Below, piece after piece: positions 8,632 through 16,206 of a stretch of DNA of 64,000 bases. The DNA is from Microcoleus sp. bin48.metabat.b7b8b9.023 (lineage in GTDB: Bacteria; Cyanobacteriota; Cyanobacteriia; Cyanobacteriales; Microcoleaceae): assembly GCF_013299185.1 (NCBI RefSeq), contig NZ_JAAFKG010000019.1, positions 41,133 through 105,132 of the forward strand. The letters are read 5' to 3'. Position 1 is the first letter of the stretch, and each line of letters opens with the position of its first letter. Under the pieces are notes generated by a model. That model was not told where the DNA came from and ran no database searches. It was given only the letters and a program-made list of their open reading frames with translations. A program made the translations under genes and the position numbers.

Positions 8632-9198
8632 CTAAAACTCTTCGCTCAAAGTTTGGCGCAACTTAGAAATTCCCAACCGAATTCTAGTTTTAACTGTACC
8701 TGTCGGGATACCGAGTTTAGTGCCGATTGCCGCACAAGTCAATCCTTCGTAATAGGCTAGTTCGATCGCAATTCGCTGTTCTGGTGGCAGTTTTTCTAGG
8801 GCTGCGCTGACTTGGGCGCTGCGTTCTTCAAGTATTGCATCTTCCATCGGTTCTGCAATACGCGCAGACGGAATTTTAGCATCTTCCAGACAAGCGTCTG
8901 CGGCGCGGACTGTTCGCTGCAACACTCGGAGGCGATCGAGGGAACGACTGCGGGTAAGCATAAATAACCAAGTATCCGCACGAGAGCGACTGGGATCGTA
9001 AGTTGCTGCTTTTTGCCAAATTTGGGAAAAAACATCGAGCACAACTTCCTCAGCTTCTTCTACCGAACCCAGAATTTTGTAAGCGAGACCGAAACTTGCA
9101 CGACCGTAGCGATCGTACAGTTTAGCTAATGCTGCTTGGTCTTTCTGGGCAATCTGCACTAACAGCAGCGATTCATCACTTAACTTTTCCCCTGTCAT
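8632..9198 (-). CDS. ECF-type RNA polymerase sigma factor
   Basis: 188 residues with sigma region 2 (LYDRYGRASFGLAYKILG through WLFMLTRSRSLDRLR, about residues 23-95) and region 4 (LPPEQRIAIELAYYEGLT through TGTVKTRIRLGISKLRQ, about 130-185), without region 3: the layout of group 4 (ECF) sigma factors. It is followed by the cupin anti-sigma gene, forming the usual sigma/anti-sigma pair. It is divergent from the DUF4331 gene across about 380 bp that carry a 15-bp direct repeat, so that gene is a candidate target. An AT-rich 140-bp spacer separates it from the anti-sigma gene. Confidence 0.92.
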   Translation of the reverse strand: MTGEKLSDESLLLVQIAQKDQAALAKLYDRYGRASFGLAYKILGSVEEAEEVVLDVFSQIWQKAATYDPSRSRADTWLFMLTRSRSLDRLRVLQRTVRAADACLEDAKIPSARIAEPMEDAILEERSAQVSAALEKLPPEQRIAIELAYYEGLTCAAIGTKLGIPTGTVKTRIRLGISKLRQTLSEEF

Positions 9199-9229
9199 CT
9201 CAGTGTACCTGAAAAATTTTGTTTTGAGC

Positions 9230-9424
9230 GTACAGATCCAAAATTAAATATTCGGCGTATATCACTATAGAACATAACTGTAAGTCAATTGGGGATGCAA
9301 GCATAAGTATGCCTTTGCGGGCTAATTCTGTGATGCTTTGAATTGTAATCTATCCGATTTATATTGCAGTTTATCACTTCTGCATAGTTTTTCATACCTA
9401 ATCTTGCTGTACAGATCCAAAATA
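9230..9424. promoter_or_regulatory. Duplicated 15-bp motif in the sigma/DUF4331 divergent region
   Basis: GTACAGATCCAAAAT occurs at 9230-9244 and again at 9410-9424, exactly 180 bp apart, each followed after a few bases by a TTCG...GTATA segment. The first copy lies just upstream of the sigma gene and the second about 150 bp upstream of the DUF4331 gene. They could be promoter or operator sites; both point the same way although the genes diverge. Confidence 0.4.
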
Positions 9425-9582
9425 GCCAAAACTTCGTATACCAATTACGAGAAGGCTCAGCAACCTCCCAAAAGCCCGACAGGTTAACAAGTTGAACCTG
9501 TGGCGACCAAAGTAAAACCCGCGAAGGTGGGTTATTTGCGATTAATTTTTGTAAAAATCTCAGTAAAAGATAGGTGCTAACT

Positions 9583-10797
9583 GTGAAACTCACCAAGAAA
9601 ATTCGCCGAATTATCCTAGCAATTGAAGCAGCTTTAATTGTTGTATTAACTCCTGGGATAATTGCCGCTTCCGACCACGATGACGGCGAAGTCGATATCA
9701 AAGGTCGCGCTGTCAATTTAACCGACTTATACGTCTATCGCGAAAAAGATCAAAACTCCGGCGCTGCGGACGGGGATTTAGTCTTTACAATGAATTCAAA
9801 TCCTCGGTCTGTAGCCCGCTATCAATATTATTTCAGCACCACAGCCCTTTACCAATTTCACATCACGCAGGTAGGTGATGTAAATTCTACACCGACTGGA
9901 CGTGCCGATATTATCTTGCGGTTTGCCTTCAGTCCGCCTAACAGTAAAGGTATGCAAGCGGTAGCGATGACTGTTGTGCGCGGCGGCTCCCAGACCACAA
10001 CTAAGACAACGGTTAATGGCGGTTTAATTGCCACAACTCCGCTGAATTCTAATGCTGTTTTGAATACAGTACCTGTGGGCGGTTCTAACTTAACTGTATT
10101 TGCAGGTTTGCGGGAAGATCCGTTTTTCTTTGATGTGGAACAATTTTTTAGAGTCCGGGCTGGGGCTTTGGGAACGGGCCCTAAAGTAGGTTTCAAGCCA
10201 GCCAGTCAAGCGCTCGACTTTGCTAAAGGCTACAACGTCAATACCATTGCGGTGCGCGTTCCGAAGGCATTTCTGCAAGCAGGAACAGGCGCGAATACTT
10301 TTGATGTTTGGTCAACTATTTCTGTGAGGGATGGAGCTGGCGGTTTCAAACAATTCGAGCGTTTGGCGAGACCGGGAATTAATGAGGCGTTGATAGTTAC
10401 TCCCCAGTTTCTGGAAGCATTTAATACTATTTCTCCGAGATTGGATTTGAGTGCTGCTGCTGCTCCGGTGCGACAGGAAGCTGTTGCTACTCTCAATGCT
10501 GTGGATCTTTTGGACGGTAAGGATAATGTGGATGCAAATGCGATCGCCAAAGCTTTCTTACCGGATGTCCTGCGGATCGATACCACAAGGCCCAGCGGCT
10601 ACGGTAGTGCGGCAAATGCTCAAGGAAGTTTGATCGGAGGTCGTTTGCTTTTGGACGATGTTGTTGATATCACTTTGGGAGCTTTGGTGGGTTCTCCGGC
10701 TAGCGATAACGTTTCTTATAACGGAGCTCCTGGAAATCCGGCTCAGGGACACAAACCGTTAGAACCGAATTTTCCTTATTTGGCTTTGCCGAATTAG
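9583..10797 (+). CDS. Secreted DUF4331-family protein
   Basis: 404 residues from GTG 9583, chosen because AGGTG lies 6 nt upstream; GTG 9574 in the same frame is the alternative. A basic N-terminus and hydrophobic stretch (KKIRRIILAIEAALIVVLTPGIIAA) form a signal peptide. The mature start SDHDDGEVDIKGRAVNLTDLY and the repeated Phe-, Arg- and Asn-rich beta strands are characteristic of DUF4331, a periplasmic or extracellular family without a proven role. The acidic His/Asp segment right after cleavage could bind metal, which is inference. It is followed by the TPR and NicO genes on the same strand. Confidence 0.82.
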   Translation: MKLTKKIRRIILAIEAALIVVLTPGIIAASDHDDGEVDIKGRAVNLTDLYVYREKDQNSGAADGDLVFTMNSNPRSVARYQYYFSTTALYQFHITQVGDVNSTPTGRADIILRFAFSPPNSKGMQAVAMTVVRGGSQTTTKTTVNGGLIATTPLNSNAVLNTVPVGGSNLTVFAGLREDPFFFDVEQFFRVRAGALGTGPKVGFKPASQALDFAKGYNVNTIAVRVPKAFLQAGTGANTFDVWSTISVRDGAGGFKQFERLARPGINEALIVTPQFLEAFNTISPRLDLSAAAAPVRQEAVATLNAVDLLDGKDNVDANAIAKAFLPDVLRIDTTRPSGYGSAANAQGSLIGGRLLLDDVVDITLGALVGSPASDNVSYNGAPGNPAQGHKPLEPNFPYLALPN

Positions 10798-10806
10798 TTA
10801 ATAGTC

Positions 10807-11243
10807 ATAGGTATGTAGTTGCGCTTGGGCGCTCTTTCCTAATATTTATCAAGAGCGCTGAAGTTATTTGTAGGGTGCGTCGCTATCGATAATACTGAAA
10901 AAAAAGCAACAATGTCAGAGCGACGCACCTTCTACAATCACCGAGGAAACGGGAGCATCTCTTTTTTGCAAATATATTCGTAGGGGCGAAGCATTTCGGC
11001 GGTAAATCTCAGATTATGGTTCATAAATTATGTGCCGAAATGCTTCCTTCGCCCTTGCCACAATTAGATGCACCCGAGAAAACTAACCTAACAATAGGTA
11101 CGTTGTTGCGCTGTCTTCGCTCTTTCCTAATATTTATAAAGAGCGCTGAAGCGCAACAACGTACCTTGGCTCAAGCATGAGCCGACCTTATCAAATAAAA
11201 TCGTAGTTTTTCGTGCTAAATCCAATAATGACGCACCCTACAA
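10807..11243. repeat. Repeat-filled gap between DUF4331 and TPR genes
   Basis: Contains a partial family C hairpin (about 10807-10860), a family A element (10870-10935), a GAAGCATTTCGGC...GCCGAAATGCTTC inverted repeat (about 10987-11048, also seen near 35.2 kb), a second family C hairpin (about 11098-11166) and a family A half copy ending at 11243. That half copy stops just before the ATG of the next gene. Confidence 0.75.
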
Positions 11244-11244
11244 T

Positions 11245-12645
11245 ATGACTGCCAACAAATCACAAAAACCTAAATCCGATCTTTTCTGGTGGTTGCTTCT
11301 CATCGGACTGCCGATAGTGGGAATTGTCGCAGTTAATTTGCTGCCCAATCTGCGTGAAATCTCAGGAAAAATTGCTAATAAAAGTACGGCAAATCTCGAT
11401 GCTAATTACCGCTATCAGTTTTCGGAAACTTTGAGGAACAATCCGAATCAAAAGGAAGCTATTCAGCAGGAAATTGCTTTTTACCAGCAGCGATTGGCTG
11501 TTGATTCAAAAAGCGGTTTGAATCGGGCTGCTTTGGCGAGTGCTTATTTGAAAATGGCTCGCGTAACTGGGGAAGGTGGTTGGTTTTTATTAGCCGAACA
11601 AGCCGCAGAAAGATCGATCGCCCTTTTGCCTTTTGACAACAAAGGCGCGCTGCTAGTTTTAGCTCGAATTGCCGAGGCCAGACACGATTTTGCGACGGCT
11701 TTGCGCTTGGCGAAACAGGTGGGTTTTGACAATGAAGATGCGATCGCCCTTTCCGTCACATCTCACTTAGCCACCGGAAAAATCGGTGAGGCAAGTATAG
11801 CCGCAGAAGCCTTAGTTAATCGGATTCCTAACTTAGGTTCTCTCACATTAAGAGCGTTAGTGAGAGAATCGCAGGGGCGAGACGCGGAGGTTTTGCAGGA
11901 TTACCGGCAAGCAATGGCTGCGGAGGAACCGGGAGAGATTGCTGGATCGGCGCGAGTTCGATCGCTCTTGGGTCGATTTTACGCCCGCCGCGGGCAGTTT
12001 GTGCAGGCGAAAGCGCTATTTTTGGAAGCGTTGCGGTTGGTTCCGCGATACCCGCTAGCGCTGATTTATTTGGCGGATTTGGAGACGCGCCAGGGAAATT
12101 ATCGGGAAGCTGAGGCTAATTACAGCAAGGTTTCTGCCTATTCTGGCGGGGCTGCGACGGTGTTCGATCGCCTGGTGGATCGCGGTATGGCGAGGGTGAA
12201 GGAGTTGCAGGGAGATGCGAGATCCTCGGGGAGACTGCGCGACAAAGCAGAAGCTGGGCTGCGACAGGAACAGGTTTCTGGCGGTTTCGGGCACCGGCGC
12301 GATTTGGCGAGTTTGTTGCTGGAAAAAGGTCGATCGCAGGATGTCGCCGAAGCGCTGTTGTTAATGCAGGAAGAGGTGAAAATTCGCAGGGATGCGGTGA
12401 CTCTGGATATTTACGCCTGGGCGCTTTCTAGTGCTGGCGAATGGCAAAAAGCCGATCGGGTGATGGTTGAAATTGTGCGATCGGGAATTCGCGATGCTGG
12501 GATGTTTTATCGGGCTGGTGCGATCGCTAAGACTTTAGGAAAAGATGCCGAATCTCGCGCTTATTTTCAAAAGGTGAAGGAAATCGATCCGAGTTTTGAT
12601 AGTCGATCTCGTCAAGCATTGGGTTTGGGAAGTTATGAATTTTGA
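11245..12645 (+). CDS. Membrane-anchored TPR protein
   Basis: 466 residues. A short N-terminal cytoplasmic stretch is followed by one membrane helix (WWLLLIGLPIVGIVAVNLL, about 15-33) and then a long series of helical repeats of the tetratricopeptide kind, for example YPLALIYLADLETRQGNYRE and the C-terminal AIAKTLGKDAESRAYFQKVK. TPR domains are protein-binding scaffolds, probably periplasmic here. The 3' end overlaps the 5' end of the NicO gene, so the two are translationally coupled. The 5' untranslated region is a half copy of family A, so transcription may start inside repeat DNA or come from the DUF4331 gene. Confidence 0.85.
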   Translation: MTANKSQKPKSDLFWWLLLIGLPIVGIVAVNLLPNLREISGKIANKSTANLDANYRYQFSETLRNNPNQKEAIQQEIAFYQQRLAVDSKSGLNRAALASAYLKMARVTGEGGWFLLAEQAAERSIALLPFDNKGALLVLARIAEARHDFATALRLAKQVGFDNEDAIALSVTSHLATGKIGEASIAAEALVNRIPNLGSLTLRALVRESQGRDAEVLQDYRQAMAAEEPGEIAGSARVRSLLGRFYARRGQFVQAKALFLEALRLVPRYPLALIYLADLETRQGNYREAEANYSKVSAYSGGAATVFDRLVDRGMARVKELQGDARSSGRLRDKAEAGLRQEQVSGGFGHRRDLASLLLEKGRSQDVAEALLLMQEEVKIRRDAVTLDIYAWALSSAGEWQKADRVMVEIVRSGIRDAGMFYRAGAIAKTLGKDAESRAYFQKVKEIDPSFDSRSRQALGLGSYEF

Positions 12646-14179
12646 AATTAGCCACAAACACATCAAATTAAAACCAACCATGCACAAAAACTGGCAAAAA
12701 ATGCGAAAATATTTAATTCTTTTTTCGCTCACAATCTTACTATTTTGTACAAACTCAACCCAACCAGTTTATTCCCACTGGTCAGACTTATCAGTAGCCG
12801 AAATCATCGTCAACGATTTGCAAACCGAAATAACATTAACCTTTCCCACCGGCCTAACAAAATTTGCCGACGACAATGGAGACGGACAGTTACAACTGGC
12901 AGAAGTTAGGAATCACAAAACAGAACTAGAAAAGTTTTTTAGTCAAGAAATTAGCATCACCAAAAGTAGCAAGATTCCCGGATCGGTTACAGTAAAACCC
13001 CTGGAAATAGCTAAGAGTGCCAGCTCGATCCAGCAGCCCAATACCCATAGCACCTTAATCTTAAACTACACCTGGCCAGAATCTAGCGTAACTTCAAAAA
13101 ACAACAAAATGCGGATTAAATACAATTTATTTTTGCCCGGAGTTCCGACAGCTAGCTGTCAAGCTACAATTGTCGAAGCTGGTGCTGTCAAAAGCATTGT
13201 ATTTACGCCACACAACCGAGAATTTTTGTTAGCTGGAAAAGAATCAATCTGGGAGTCAGGTTGGAGTTTTGTGCTAGCAGTAGTCGGAGCATTTACTTGG
13301 GGATGCGTGCACGCGATGTCACCCGGACATGGGAAAACCATAGTCGGCGCTTATTTAGTTGGTTCGCGGGCTACTCCAGTACACGCTGTATTTCTAGCAG
13401 CAACAACTACAATTACTCACACTGCTGGCGTGTTTGCTGTAGGCGCAATTACATTATTTGCTTCTAACATAATCGAGCCAGAAAAACTCGATCCTTGGCT
13501 GAGTTTAATCTCAGGCTTATTAGTAGCAATCATCGGCATCAAACTACTTTCAGAAAGAATCAAAACCAGGTTCGTAGTGAGGACTTTAGTCCGCAAAACC
13601 AGGTTCGTAGTGAGGACTTTAGTCCGCAAAACCAGGTTCGTAGTGAGGACTTTAGTCCGCAAAAACCCAAGGACTAAAGTCCTTACTACGAACCTTGAGG
13701 AACCAGTAAATCTTTTGAGTAGGGGAACTTGGGAAAGAGAATTTAAACCTGTCAAACCACCTATATCTCAGCACTACCACCATCATGGAGACGGCCGCCT
13801 TCATTCACATTTGCCACCAGGATCTGACGGTTCTCCGATTACTTGGAAAAGCTTGTTAGTGTTGGGCATTTCCGGGGGATTGTTGCCTTGTCCTTCCGCA
13901 TTGGTGATGCTGTTGAGCGCGTCGGCTTTGGGCAATGTTGGTCTGGGGATGACGCTCGTGGTAGCCTTTAGTTTGGGATTGGCTTTGGTGCTGAGTGCGA
14001 TCGGCTTAATCTTAGTTTATGCCAAACGGAATTTTGATAGACTGCCGAAACAGATTGCAGCAGTCAAATTTATGCCTGCAATTAGCGCGGTGGTGGTAAT
14101 GTTTTTGGGGCTGGGCATTACCGGAGAGGCTATTCTAAAAATATTGGCTGCGAATCAGTGGGTAATTGGCAATGGATAA
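12635..14179 (+). CDS. NicO-type nickel/cobalt permease with repeat insertion
   Basis: 514 residues from the ATG at 12635, which overlaps the TPR stop; ATGs at 12680 and 12701 are alternatives. A signal-like N-terminus precedes a soluble domain of about 190 residues with a DDNGDGQLQLAEV calcium-binding-like loop. A polytopic domain follows with the NicO signature HAMSPGHGKTIVGAYLVG and a second pore motif LPCPSALVMLL. A His-rich loop (HYHHHGDGRLHSHLPPG) probably binds Ni or Co. Between the two helix bundles, residues 311-354 are translated from four copies of an intergenic palindromic repeat, in frame. Efflux or uptake cannot be told from sequence. Confidence 0.83.
   Translation: MNFEISHKHIKLKPTMHKNWQKMRKYLILFSLTILLFCTNSTQPVYSHWSDLSVAEIIVNDLQTEITLTFPTGLTKFADDNGDGQLQLAEVRNHKTELEKFFSQEISITKSSKIPGSVTVKPLEIAKSASSIQQPNTHSTLILNYTWPESSVTSKNNKMRIKYNLFLPGVPTASCQATIVEAGAVKSIVFTPHNREFLLAGKESIWESGWSFVLAVVGAFTWGCVHAMSPGHGKTIVGAYLVGSRATPVHAVFLAATTTITHTAGVFAVGAITLFASNIIEPEKLDPWLSLISGLLVAIIGIKLLSERIKTRFVVRTLVRKTRFVVRTLVRKTRFVVRTLVRKNPRTKVLTTNLEEPVNLLSRGTWEREFKPVKPPISQHYHHHGDGRLHSHLPPGSDGSPITWKSLLVLGISGGLLPCPSALVMLLSASALGNVGLGMTLVVAFSLGLALVLSAIGLILVYAKRNFDRLPKQIAAVKFMPAISAVVVMFLGLGITGEAILKILAANQWVIGNG
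13565..13696. repeat. In-frame family D repeats inside nicO
   Basis: Three exact 33-bp direct copies (13565-13597, 13598-13630, 13631-13663), each coding TRFVVRTLVRK, then an inverted copy (to 13696) coding PRTKVLTTNL. The unit is the same GTTCGTAGTGAGGACTTTAG palindrome found in many intergenic sites of this window. Confidence 0.95.
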
Positions 14180-14267
14180 GACAATTTAAGATGCTATGGT
14201 GCGTCAGCTTTGATGATTTTGTGAATCAAAAATCTTTGTACTGAGGCATCTGATAAAGTAATACCAG

Positions 14268-14494
14268 TTTTTCTCAAAACATGAGGTATGACTGACAGCT
14301 TATATAACCACTAAACTATCAACTAAGAGGGCCCAAGCCCAACAACGTACCTCATATTTCTGAGAACCGCTGTACCAGTTTTTCAAAGTAATGCTACAAA
14401 ATAAGTTTTTTTGTTTGAGTGTTTTTGTAGGAGTGCGTCGCTATGAGATTGTCGATATTTTTTTAGGGATTTTTCTTTCTTCGACGCACCCTAC
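14268..14494. repeat. Family B element followed by family A element
   Basis: Family B at 14268-14372: ends TTTCTCAAAACATGAGGTAT and ACCTCATATTTCTGAGAA are imperfect inverted repeats around AGAGGGCCCAAGCCCAACAA. Family A is at 14427-14494. No gene lies between 14180 and 14566. Confidence 0.8.
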
Positions 14495-14566
14495 GGCTGT
14501 TTTACCAGGAATTGCTGGTAACGAGTAGATTTATTCAATTGGCGGGAAATCCCCACCTATTGAAAA

Positions 14567-15004
14567 TCAGCTCGCGGTATGTTTATTTATAATTGCGGCT
14601 AAATCTGGTATGCCGTTTTCGACGTAAGTCTTAGCGGAGGGGCGGAGTTTGCCATAGGCGCCTTTGACAACTGCTCTGGTGCTGTTTTCGGCTTTTTTGT
14701 CACTGATTTGGAGCAATTGATCTGCTACTTGAGCTTTTCTTTCAGTTAGATATGCGACTGGGTTGCCATTGTTTACGGCTTCAGTCCACATTGGATCGAG
14801 TGCGATCGAGATTTCGGGCAAAAGTTGATCGACGACTTGGGCGCAATAGTCAGCCCGTATCCCCTTAACGGTAGAGTAGGCAGCTTTCAGAGCAAGGCCG
14901 CCCAATCCCGGTGCTGCTGCAACTTGTTTGTCTATCAACTTTACACAGTCATCAACAATAGTGTCTCTCTTGTTTTCATTCAAAAGAATATCGCTAAGTC
15001 CCAT
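14567..15004 (-). CDS. DUF6918-like small helical protein
   Basis: 145 residues from ATG 15004; AAGGAA lies about 8 nt upstream, which favours it over the in-frame GTG at 15010. It is soluble and helical, with ILLNENKRDTIVDDCVKLID at the start, a central LDPMWTEAVNNGNPVAYL and a C-terminal GAYGKLRPSAKTYVENGIP. The pattern resembles the uncharacterised DUF6918 family, where the segments around the valine-rich DDC and Y-KLR-SAK recur. No function is known and it stands alone between repeat-rich gaps. Confidence 0.65.
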   Translation of the reverse strand: MGLSDILLNENKRDTIVDDCVKLIDKQVAAAPGLGGLALKAAYSTVKGIRADYCAQVVDQLLPEISIALDPMWTEAVNNGNPVAYLTERKAQVADQLLQISDKKAENSTRAVVKGAYGKLRPSAKTYVENGIPDLAAIINKHTAS

Positions 15005-15493
15005 TTTCACTTTCCTTGATTTAACAGTCTATGTGGTTATCAGCTTTGAGCTTCATCTGGCGATTATATATCAATACGCTTCAGATCGGATAGTCCCGGA
15101 AGCAAAACTCTGTACAACACAGATAGTGCAATTGCTTTCTGGTTGTGCGATCGCAAAAAAAATTAACCCAAGCGCGATCGTAGATCTATTTTGATGCTTT
15201 ACTCGGGATTACAGATTTTTTTGGGTTTGAAGGTTTTGACTGCACAACTTGATGTTGAGATTTGTTAAATGTTTTATGGCAATTAATATCGGAGCTGCTA
15301 CTCATTATTCATTTAGGGTTTGTAGCAAGCACTTCCGTTATTGTTAGCCGGTCTTAATGAGGACTGAAGTTCTTACTACAAAGCGATCAGTTGTGAAGAG
15401 TCAAATAGAAAAGAGAACAGCTTGAAAAAAAAACTTTAGACAGGCTCTGCCTTGCGATAAATCCCACTTGCACGTACTATTTGGCACGGATCG

Positions 15494-15676
15494 TTAGGAT
15501 TCGACGTTTGACTTGAAGCTCGCAGGTACTGTAACAAAGGGAAGTTTCTGGATTTGTGTCGGACGATCGCTCGATCGCAATACGAAATTTACCGGTAATT
15601 TCGCGGAAGTGCCGACTCCGGCAAAGATGTGAACTAATAAAGTTAAGCTCGCTGCTAAAAACAGTTTTTCACACAT
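15494..15676 (-). CDS. Possible 60-residue exported peptide
   Basis: The N-terminus (CEKLFLAASLTLLVHIFAGVGTSA) is a convincing signal peptide, and GGAG sits 8 nt upstream of the ATG. The remaining 35 residues are unremarkable. No homologue comes to mind. The surrounding 15005-16206 region has no other gene apart from a purine tract. Confidence 0.4.
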   Translation of the reverse strand: MCEKLFLAASLTLLVHIFAGVGTSAKLPVNFVLRSSDRPTQIQKLPFVTVPASFKSNVES

Positions 15677-15796
15677 GGCATTGTCTCCAATACATACGCC
15701 CTAAGGCATAACTTCTTTTACACCTACAACATACAAAACATCGTCTACCGCAGGTGCGATCGCGCCAACGCTAGTTTAGTGATAGATATCACGATC

Positions 15797-15868
15797 GAGG
15801 AGAGGGGGAGAGGGGGAGAAGGGGAGAAGGGGAGAGAGGGAAAGGGGGAGAGGGGGAGAGGGGGAGAG
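15797..15868. repeat. Polypurine tract (GGGGGAGA)n
   Basis: Some 70 nt of nearly pure G/A on the plus strand, made of GGAGAGGGGGAGA-like units. Such mirror-symmetric tracts can form triplex or G-rich structures; no protein is encoded. Confidence 0.8.
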
Positions 15869-16206
15869 GCGAAATATTGCCTGCGATTTCTTCGTTATTG
15901 GTTTTTGTTTCTTTTCTCTGACTTCGGGAGCCTCTGTGTTTTGCATTTTATAGTGCTGTCCCCGAAGAGCGAAGTGTATATCGCGAGCGAGGAAGGGACT
16001 CAAAGAAAAAATATATTTTTGCAAAAATTGAGATGCTCCTCAGAATTCCACCCTTAAATCCTGTCAATCCGTTACATCCGGTACAAAATTCTTTGCCGAA
16101 ATTCGTTCCAAATCGGGAATTGTCCTTCAGAAAGAAGCCGTTGAGTGTCTCGCAAAGGTAGAATTAGCGCGTAGAAGTTATTTGACACAGCGGAGGTACC
16201 GACAAG

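Noticed and set aside
12645..14179. Cobalamin riboswitch controlling the NicO or cobQ genes
   Set aside because: The NicO gene overlaps the TPR gene and the cobQ leader is a heptamer array; no B12-box-like conserved core was seen.
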